From: Blastococcus sp. TBT05-19
GTDB taxonomy: Bacteria; Actinomycetota; Actinomycetes; Mycobacteriales; Geodermatophilaceae
DNA: 64,000 nt
Direction: 5' to 3'
Assembly (NCBI RefSeq): GCF_003319095.1
Contig: NZ_QOHI01000005.1
Coordinates: 310,001-374,000 of the forward strand
Below, one piece after another: positions 11,061 through 17,900 of this stretch (positions within the stretch are counted from its first letter, which is position 1; each line of letters opens with the position of its first letter). The position numbers were made by a program, and so were the translations under genes. The notes under the pieces are model-generated. The model searched no databases, had not been told where the DNA came from, and saw only the letters and a list, made by a program, of their open reading frames with translations.

Positions 11061-11822
11061 GTGGACGTTCTCGTGACCGGTGCCACCGGACGGCTGGGCC
11101 GCCGGCTCGTTCCCCGGCTGTCGGAGGCCGGGCACTCCGTCCGGCAGATGTCGCGGCGGGGGACCGGGCCCGGCGGCGTCCGGGGCGACCTCGCCACCGG
11201 CTTCGACCTGGCGGGCGCGCTGGCCGGGGCGGAGGTCGTCGTGCACGCGGCCAGCGACCCGCGGGGCAACCCCTGGGAGGTCGACGTCGCCGGCACCCGC
11301 CGTCTGGTGGAGGCGGTGGACCGCGACCGCCTCCGGCACCTGGTCCACGTCTCGATCGTGGGCATCGACCGGATCCCGCTGAACTACTACCGCGCCAAGT
11401 ACGCCGCCGAGCAGGTGCTGCTGGCCTCGCGGCTGCCGGTGACCCTGGTGCGCATCACCCAGTTCCACGAGTTCGCCGACGAGCTGCTCGAGACGACCCG
11501 GCGCGGGCCGCTGCTGCCGGTCCCGATGGGCTGGCGGGTCTCACCGGTCGACGTCGACGACGCGGCCGCCCACCTGGTGCGGCTCGCGTCCGCGGAGCCC
11601 GCCGGCGGGGTGGTGGAGTTCGGCGGCCCCGAGGAGCACTCGGTGGGCGACCTGGCCCGGGCGTGGGCCGCGGTGCGCGCCCCCTCCGCCCGGGTGCTGT
11701 CCACGCCTGTCCCGGGCCGGCTCGGCGCGGCCATGCGCGACGGCGCCGCGGTGCCGGAGCGCGGGGCGCGGGGGAGCACCACCTGGGCGCAGTACCTGGC
11801 CGCCACGCCGCTGCCGGCCTGA
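11061..11822 (+). CDS. NAD(P)-binding epimerase/NmrA-like protein
   Basis: 253-aa atypical (extended) SDR. GTG 11061 gives MDVLVTGATGRLGRRL, a Rossmann GxxGxxG at the very N-terminus. Then VVVHAASDPRG, HLVHVSIVGIDRI and YYRAKYAAEQVL (Y-x-x-x-K). The middle LVRITQFHEF and FGGPEE are typical of NmrA/atypical-SDR group 5 proteins that bind NAD(P) and may act as sensors or reductases. It diverges from the HAD gene with a ~60 bp gap. No substrate is inferred. Confidence 0.83.
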   Translation: MDVLVTGATGRLGRRLVPRLSEAGHSVRQMSRRGTGPGGVRGDLATGFDLAGALAGAEVVVHAASDPRGNPWEVDVAGTRRLVEAVDRDRLRHLVHVSIVGIDRIPLNYYRAKYAAEQVLLASRLPVTLVRITQFHEFADELLETTRRGPLLPVPMGWRVSPVDVDDAAAHLVRLASAEPAGGVVEFGGPEEHSVGDLARAWAAVRAPSARVLSTPVPGRLGAAMRDGAAVPERGARGSTTWAQYLAATPLPA

Positions 11823-11850
11823 GCGGACGCAGCGTTCCTGCCACTCTCCG

Positions 11851-11868
11851 AGCGAGGACCGCCTCGCT
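11851..11868 (+). terminator. Candidate hairpin terminator
   Basis: AGCGAGG and CCTCGCT form a perfect 7-bp stem with loop ACCG, 28 nt after the stop of the NmrA-like gene. A second perfect 6-bp stem (GTCCGG/CCGGAC, 11877-11894) follows. There is no U-tract, as is usual in high-GC actinobacteria. Confidence 0.45.
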
Positions 11869-11925
11869 GACGCGGTGTCCGGAAAGCGCCGGACGAGGGT
11901 CGTCCCCGTCTTCTACTGTCCGTCC

Positions 11926-12843
11926 GTGAGCTCGCCCCGCACCGCCGTCCCCGATCCCCGCACCTTCCTCGCCGTCGTCGTCACCGTCCTGGCCTGGGCC
12001 TCGGCGTTCGTCGCCATCCGGGCCGTGGGGGACGACCTCTCGCCCGGCGCGCTGGCCCTGGGGCGGCTGCTCATCGGCACGCTGGTTCTCGGCCTGCTCC
12101 TCAGCCGGCGGGGCTGGGTGCGGCCGGCGCCGGCCGACTGGCGCCTGCTCGCGGTGTGCGGGGTCGGCTGGTTCGGCATCTACAACGTGGCGCTCAACGC
12201 CGCCGAGCAGCACCTCGACGCCGGGACGACGGCGATGCTGGTCAACATCGGGCCCATCCTGATCGCCCTGTTCGCCGGGCTCTGGCTGGGCGAGGGCTTC
12301 CCGCGGCCGCTGGTCCTGGGCATCGCGGTCGCCTTCGGCGGGGTCCTGCTGATCGGCCTGGCGACCCGCGGCGCGGGTGCCGACCTGCTCGGGGTGCTGC
12401 TGTGCCTGGTGGCCGCGCTGACCTACGCGATCGGCGTCGTCGCCCAGAAGCCGCTGCTGGGCCGGCTGCCGGGGCTGCAGGTCACCTTCACCGCGTGCGC
12501 CATCGGGACTGTCTGCTGCCTGCCGTGGGCGGGGGCCCTGGCCGGCGAGCTGCAGCGGGCGCCCGGGTCGTCGGTCGCCGGCATGGTCTACCTCGGCGTC
12601 GTGCCCACCGCCCTGGCCTTCAGCACGTGGGCCTACGCGCTGTCCCGGATGGACGCCGGACGGCTGGGGGTGACGACGTACCTGGTCCCGCCGCTGGTGA
12701 TCCTCCTCGGCTGGCTGCTGCTGGGCGAGGCGCCGCCGGCCCTCGCGCTCGTGGGTGGCGCGGTCTGCCTGCTGGGGGTCGCGGTCTCCCGGACGCGGAG
12801 CCGCCGCCGGGTCGAGCCGGCCGCGGAGGCGCCGGTCGGCTGA
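11926..12843 (+). CDS. EamA/DMT-family transporter
   Basis: 305-aa drug/metabolite exporter with two EamA repeats (~12-145 and ~155-285) and about ten hydrophobic segments. Conserved opening VVVTVLAWASAFVAIRAVG, LNAAEQHLDAGTTAMLVNIGP in repeat 1 and LGVVPTALAFSTWAYALSR in repeat 2. The C-terminus is basic (TRSRRR), placing it in the cytoplasm. GTG 11926 is preferred over upstream GTG 11875 because it directly precedes the first membrane helix and leaves room for the terminator-like hairpins. The exported substrate is unknown; family members export amino acids or nucleosides. Confidence 0.9.
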   Translation: MSSPRTAVPDPRTFLAVVVTVLAWASAFVAIRAVGDDLSPGALALGRLLIGTLVLGLLLSRRGWVRPAPADWRLLAVCGVGWFGIYNVALNAAEQHLDAGTTAMLVNIGPILIALFAGLWLGEGFPRPLVLGIAVAFGGVLLIGLATRGAGADLLGVLLCLVAALTYAIGVVAQKPLLGRLPGLQVTFTACAIGTVCCLPWAGALAGELQRAPGSSVAGMVYLGVVPTALAFSTWAYALSRMDAGRLGVTTYLVPPLVILLGWLLLGEAPPALALVGGAVCLLGVAVSRTRSRRRVEPAAEAPVG

Positions 12844-12853
12844 CCTGCCGGGT

Positions 12854-13624
12854 TCAGCGTCGCCGGGGGGTGGGCGCCCATGGGTCGTCGGGGTCGATGT
12901 CGGGCCCGTCGGACCGCTGGGCGGCAGCCTCGAGCGCCGCGTCCCGGACCCGTGCCTGCTCGGCGCGGCGCGCCTCCTGCTCCGCGCGTTCGGCACGGAG
13001 CTCCGCGCCCGCGCTCGGCCGATCGCCTCGGCCGGCGGTCAGAGCGAGCACGACGCCGGTGAGGGCCAGGGCGATCGGCAGGGGATAGGCGGCCGCCCGC
13101 TCGGTGCCGCCCTCGCCGAGGTAGCTGGTGACACCGGCCAGGAAGAAGATGGTCGCCGCCGTGGCCACGATGCCCAGCAGGACCACGCTGGTCCCCAGCG
13201 CCTCCGAGCGCGGGCGCACGGCGTAGGCCAGCGCGATCAGGCCGAGCCCGCCGCCGACGAAGTACAGCACCGCGCCGATGGCGTGCATCGTGCCGTTGCC
13301 GTCGAGGGGGAAGACGCCCACCAGGAGGGTGCCGAGCGCCGCCGCCCCGAGCAGCAGCAGGGCCGCCCGGCCGGCGGCGCCGCGCAGGGCCGGACGCAGG
13401 AGCAGGGCGCCGCCCAGGATGAGCGCGGCCTGCACGACGAACGAGGCGTTCATCAGGGCGCGGCCGGGGGAGTCGGCGGCCCCGAGGGCGCTGATGACGT
13501 CGTCGATGCGCGAGTACGGCGCGGCGTAGCGGGCCTCGGCGACCGTCTCCAGCACGAAGAACTGCAGGGTCAGCAGCCACACGAGGGCGCCCCAGCGGAG
13601 GCGGGCGAAAGTCACGGGAGCCAT
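12854..13624 (-). CDS. DUF998-like membrane protein
   Basis: 256 aa. Six to seven hydrophobic segments (~10-215) resemble the DUF998 family: R-x-D-D-V-I-S-A-L near residue 40, GVFPLDGNGTMHAIGAVLYF near 110-130 and FLAGVTSYLGEGGTER. The cytoplasmic tail (~215-256) is charged with an A-E-x-R/A-E-Q repeat suggesting a short coiled coil, ending in PTPRRR. ATG 13624 overlaps the upstream gene by 13 bp, so the pair is likely co-transcribed. Its stop is 10 bp from the stop of the convergent EamA gene. Function unknown. Confidence 0.78.
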   Translation of the reverse strand: MAPVTFARLRWGALVWLLTLQFFVLETVAEARYAAPYSRIDDVISALGAADSPGRALMNASFVVQAALILGGALLLRPALRGAAGRAALLLLGAAALGTLLVGVFPLDGNGTMHAIGAVLYFVGGGLGLIALAYAVRPRSEALGTSVVLLGIVATAATIFFLAGVTSYLGEGGTERAAAYPLPIALALTGVVLALTAGRGDRPSAGAELRAERAEQEARRAEQARVRDAALEAAAQRSDGPDIDPDDPWAPTPRRR

Positions 13625-14028
13625 GGTCCCAAACCGTCCTGCGCGACCCTGGACAGGACGGCGTCGTACTGGCCGGCGCTCAGCCACGAGGGGTTGCTGC
13701 CGGCCGGCATGCGCAGCACCTCGGCGTCGCGGAAGGCGGGGTCGGCCAGCAGCTCGGACCGGTCGATCGGCTCGGCCAGCAGGCGGAGCCGGACGGGGAC
13801 CGCGGGCTGCCCGTCCCGGTCCTCTACCTCGCCGGAGACGGTGCCCAGCGCGTGCACCCCGGGCCGGTCGCGGCCGCTCACCCAGAGGACGCACGGCCGG
13901 CCGGCCGCCATCAGGCCGAGCCGGTAGGAGGGCCGCACGCACCGGTGCAGGGCCAGCTCCTCGCCGGGCTCCCAGGCGGACGCGAGGACCCCGGGGACGA
14001 CGGAGGACTTCAGCAGCCAGCAGGCCAC
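13612..14028 (-). CDS. Hypothetical protein, possibly PUA/EVE-like
   Basis: 138 aa from GTG 14028. The opening CWLLKSSV, the later GRPCVLWVSGRDRPGVHALGTV and the C-terminal EVLRMPAGSNPSWLSAGQYDAV vaguely resemble the PUA-like EVE fold (W-L-x-K-S start, glycine loop, G-x-A-x-V strand), which binds modified nucleobases. That is a pattern impression only. An in-frame coding-like stretch (SEELVRATRLTAEDV) extends upstream to CTG 14073, which overlaps the previous gene's stop as CTGA. The real start may therefore be that CTG, giving 153 aa. Confidence 0.7.
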   Translation of the reverse strand: MACWLLKSSVVPGVLASAWEPGEELALHRCVRPSYRLGLMAAGRPCVLWVSGRDRPGVHALGTVSGEVEDRDGQPAVPVRLRLLAEPIDRSELLADPAFRDAEVLRMPAGSNPSWLSAGQYDAVLSRVAQDGLGPWLP

Positions 14029-14069
14029 GTCCTCCGCCGTCAGCCGGGTGGCGCGGACGAGCTCCTCGC

Positions 14070-14270
14070 TCAGTCGGTGGCCGAGTGCTGGTCGGCGCCG
14101 GCGGGGTTGGCGTCGTCGGAGCCGACGGCCTGGCGCTCGTGCTCGGTGCGGTGCTCGAGGGCCTCGTCGCTGAGGTGCGGGTCCTTCGCGTGCTCGTGGC
14201 GGTCGCGGGGCGCCTGCTCCTGGGGCTCGATGACGTCGTCGAGGGTGGGTCGGTCCTGTGGCTCAGTCAT
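14070..14270 (-). CDS. Small acidic hydrophilic protein
   Basis: 66 aa, ATG 14270. The sequence is highly charged and His/Glu/Asp-rich (EPQEQAPRDRHEHAKDP, EHRTEHERQAVGSDD) and probably disordered, without membrane segment or known domain. Short hydrophilic proteins of this kind in Geodermatophilaceae-like genomes are often stress-related, but that is inference. Upstream lies a SigB-like promoter candidate and a 14-bp palindrome. The stop overlaps the possible CTG start of the next gene. Confidence 0.6.
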   Translation of the reverse strand: MTEPQDRPTLDDVIEPQEQAPRDRHEHAKDPHLSDEALEHRTEHERQAVGSDDANPAGADQHSATD

Positions 14271-14280
14271 CCCCGACCCA

Positions 14281-14308
14281 TAGCCCGGGGCCGCCCCGGT
14301 TAACCGGG
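14281..14308 (-). promoter_or_regulatory. SigB-like promoter candidate with palindrome
   Basis: On the minus strand GGTT (plus 14302-14305), 15 nt, then GGGCTA (plus 14281-14286) approximates the actinobacterial SigB/SigF pattern GTTT-N14-17-GGGTAT, ahead of ATG 14270. It overlaps a perfect 14-bp palindrome CCCGGTTAACCGGG (14295-14308). The -10 to ATG distance is only ~10 nt, so a transcript would be nearly leaderless. Confidence 0.35.
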
Positions 14309-14315
14309 ACGGCGA

Positions 14316-14597
14316 TCACCGCGGTTCCAGCCGGGCCGCCGGCAGCCAGGCCTCGACCAGGACGGGGCCGCGCGCACGCGGGACGGTGTAGACCACCCGG
14401 CCCTGCCAGCCGTCGTCGCCCCGGCGCCACTCCACGAGCAGGCCCGGCCAGGTGCCGGGCGTCTCCGGCGGGTCCCGGACCCAGCAGTGCCGGCCCTCGT
14501 CGTCGGCAGCGGGCGCGGGGTCGGGCGCCCGGTCGACGGGGATGCCGGAGCTGGCCGCGCGGTCACCCAGCGAGCGCCCCGATCTCCCTCGGTTCAT
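14316..14597 (-). CDS. Small hypothetical protein behind an SOS box
   Basis: 93 aa from ATG 14597; GTG 14609 is an in-frame alternative, and GGAGGG abuts the ATG too closely to be decisive. The N-terminal half is Arg/Pro/Asp-rich; the C-terminal half is a conserved-looking beta-rich segment: HCWVRDPPETPGTWPGLLVEW, DGWQGRVVYTV, LVEAWLPAARLEP. I do not recognise a named domain, though similar small proteins occur in actinobacteria. A LexA-type box sits 33 nt upstream of the ATG, so DNA-damage induction is the best clue to function. Confidence 0.65.
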   Translation of the reverse strand: MNRGRSGRSLGDRAASSGIPVDRAPDPAPAADDEGRHCWVRDPPETPGTWPGLLVEWRRGDDGWQGRVVYTVPRARGPVLVEAWLPAARLEPR

Positions 14598-14629
14598 CCC
14601 TCCGGCCACGACCGAGTCTTGCACGAGTT

Positions 14630-14645
14630 CCGAACATGCGTTCGA
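14630..14645. promoter_or_regulatory. LexA (SOS) box
   Basis: CCGAACATGCGTTCGA matches the actinobacterial LexA consensus TCGAACNNNNGTTCGA at 11 of 12 specified positions; the only deviation is the first base. Its closest start is the minus-strand ATG 14597, the most likely target. The plus-strand nuclease gene starts 264 bp away. Confidence 0.7.
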
Positions 14646-14908
14646 ACGGGCGGGCCCGCGTGTCGGCCTTCGCGCGAACGTGATGTTCCGCACATCGGTG
14701 AACGCTGGTGGCCGGCAGTTCCTTCGTCTAAGTAACGACCTCGCCGACCGTCGAGCCGTCGCTCTTCGTGAGCGACGTACCACGACAGGCGAACTGCGCG
14801 GGCGGATCGACACGCGACCCGGCCCGAGACGTGGCCAGCTCGTTACCCGTCAGTCACACACCGCTCTTAGGTTCCGGCGGTCAGCTCGTCACCCGGAAGG
14901 AACCCCGC
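14646..14908 (+). other. Upstream region of the nuclease gene
   Basis: No gene is supported here. It contains a second imperfect SOS-like repeat GAAC-N5-GTTC (14676-14688, one base too wide for LexA) and the untranslated leader of the nuclease gene, ending in AAGGAA 8 nt before GTG 14909. Open frames across it encode Arg-rich low-quality peptides. Confidence 0.6.
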
Positions 14909-17900
14909 GTGCTCGAACACCCCGGCACCACCTCGCGTCGACGCGCCGCTCGCGCGTTCGTGCGCCGTGCCGCCCTCGGCACCACCGCCGCCTCCGTCGC
15001 GGTCGTGGGCATGCCGCTCACCGCCTCCGCGGCGCCGCCGACGGCGCCGTTCATCTCCGAGATCCACTACGACGACGCCGGCGGCGACACCGGTGAGTTC
15101 ATCGAGGTCCAGATCCCGGCCGGCACGAGCACGGCGGGCCTGTCGGCCGTCCTCTACAACGGTGGGAACAACGCCGCGGCGGCCGCGGCGGCCATCACCT
15201 ACGACACCGACGCCTTCCCGGACGTCACCGCGCCCGCGGGCTCGCCCGCCGTCGCCGTCCTCGACTACCCGGTCGACGGCATCCAGAACGGCCCGGACGC
15301 CATCGCCCTGGTGAGCAACGGGACGGTGCTCGAGTTCCTCTCCTACGAGGGCGTCCTCACCGCCGCCAACGGTCCGGCCGCCGGCATGACGAGCACGGAC
15401 ATCGGGGTGGCCGAGAACGGTGTCCCCGAGGGCCAGTCCCTGTCGCGGGCCTACGACGCCGGGCGCGACGCGCTCGTCTGGTCCGGCCCGGCCACCAGCA
15501 CCCGAGGTGCGGTCAACGGCGGCGCAGCGCAGCAGCCCGACCCGCCGCAGCCGCCGGCCGGCCTCTGCGAGACGACCCCGACCGAGATCGGTGCGGTCCA
15601 GGGCACCGGCGCGACGACGCCGGTGGCGGGTCAGACCGTCACCGTCCGCGGCGTCGTCGTGGGTGACCTGCCCGGCTTCTCCGGCTTCTACCTGCAGGAC
15701 GCCGACGGCGACGGCGACGCCGCCACCTCCGACGGCGTCTTCGTGTTCAGCCGCAACGCGGCGGTCGATCTCGGCGACACCGTCGCCGTGAGCGGCGCCG
15801 TCTCGGAGTTCGGTGGCCAGACGCAGATCACCGCCGACGACAGGGTCGCGGTGTGCGCCGAGGGGACCGCCGCGAACCTCCCTGCCGCGGCCGCTCTCGA
15901 CCTGCCGGCCGCCGACGCCGACCGCGAGCGGCTCGAGGGCATGCGCGTGGCCCCGGCCGACGAGCTCACGGTCAGCGAGGTCTTCGACCTCACCAGCTTC
16001 GGCGAGCTCACGGTCTCCGAGGGTGGGCTGCTCGTGCAGCCGACCGAGCTGGCCCGGCCGAACTCGGACGCGGCGAAGGCCATCGCTGCCGACAACACGC
16101 TGCGCCGCATCGTCCTCGACGACGGCGCCAGCGCGCGGGTCACGCCGGCGACGGCTCCCTACCTGACGCCGGAGACCCCGGTCCGGGTCGGCGACGCGCT
16201 GGACTTCCGTTCGCCGCTCGTCCTGGGCCACGGCTTCAACCAGTGGCGCCTGCAGCCCGCCGACGGCTCGGCCGAGGGCACCTTCGCGCCGCAGAACACC
16301 CGTGAGGAGTCGCCGCAGGACGTGGGCGGCGACATCCAGATCGGCGCCTTCAACGTGCTGAACTACTTCCTCACGCTCACCGGGGCCGACGCGCGCGGCG
16401 CGACCAGCCCGGCGGAGTTCGAGGAGCAGGCGGACAAGATCGTCACGGCCATCGACGGCCTCGGCGCCGAGGTCGTCACGCTCATGGAGATCGAGGACAC
16501 CGACTCCACGGGCTACACCCCGGGCGACGCGGACGCCGCGATCGCCGACCTCGTGAGCCGGCTGAACGAGTTCGCCGGTGACACCGACAAGTGGGACTAC
16601 GTCCCGCTCCCGGCCGCGCTGCACGGAACCGACCGCGACGTCATCCGCAACGCGATCATCTACCAGCCCGCGGCGGTCACGACCGTCGGCGAGCCGGTCG
16701 GTCTGGTGGACGAGACGAACTTCGACAACGCCCGCGAGCCCATCGCCCAGACCTTCGAGGCGCAGGGCGACACGTTCACCGTCGTCGCCAACCACTTCAA
16801 GTCCAAGGGCAGCGGCAGCGGCGCCAACGCCGACCAGGGCGACGGCCAGGGTGCGTCCAACCCCGACCGGGTCGGTCAGGCCCAGGCCCTCGCGACGTTC
16901 GTCGAGGACCTGCGCACCAGCACGGGTGACGACGACGTCCTGGCGCTCGGCGACCTGAACGCCTACTCCGAGGAGGACCCCATCGTCATCCTCCGCGACG
17001 CCGGTCTGACCGACCTCGGCGTGGAGTTCGACGAGGGCCGGTACAGCTACGTCTTCGACGACATGTCGGGGTCCCTGGACCACGCCATGGCCACCGAGGA
17101 GCTGACCGGCAAGGTCACGGACCTGACCCACTGGAACATCAACGCGGTCGAGTCCTTCGCCTACCAGTACACCGGTGCCCCGGGGCTGTACGACGACCAC
17201 CAGTACCGCTCCAGCGACCACGACCCGCTGGTGCTGGGCGTCGACCTCGGCGGCCTCGCCGTGCCGGCCGACATCCCGGTGCAGATCCTGTCGTTCAACG
17301 ACTTCCACGGCCGGATCGCGCCGACCACCGGGAACGACAGCCTCCTGTTCACGGGGCAGGGCCCCGGGCCCGACGGCACCGCGGGCAACGCGGACGACGG
17401 CAACGTCGTGGTCGGCGGCGCAGCCAACCTGGCCTCCACCGCGGCCGAGCAGCGGAGCGACTTCACCACGGGTGGGGGCAGCGCGGACAACTCGCTGTTC
17501 CTCAGCGCCGGCGACCTGATCGGCGCCTCGCCGTTCGAGTCGGCGGTGTTCAAGGACGAGCCGACCATCGAGGTCGCGAACGCCCTCGGCCTGGTCAACA
17601 CCGTCGTCGGCAACCACGAGTACGACCGCGGGACCGACGAGCTGCGGCGCGTCTCCGGCGTCACCGACGGCACGTTCACCGACGACGTCACCGCCTGCGA
17701 GGGCGTGACCCCCGGTGACGACGGGTGCTACGAGGACAGCCAGGGCGACCCGTTCGCGGGCACCCAGTTCCCGTACCTGGCCGCCAACGTCGTCGACAGC
17801 ACGACCGGTGAGCCGATGCTGCCGCCGTACCAGGTCTTCGATCTGGGCGGTGGCAAGAAGATGGCGCTCATCGGCGTCGTCACCGACACCACGCCGGGCA

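Noticed and set aside
14295-14308. CCCGGTTAACCGGG as an intrinsic terminator
   Set aside because: No loop or U-tract, and a 14-bp exact palindrome suits a protein site better; kept only as a possible regulatory element.
14676-14688. Second LexA box (GAAC-N5-GTTC)
   Set aside because: Spacing is five instead of four bases and the outer bases do not fit the consensus.
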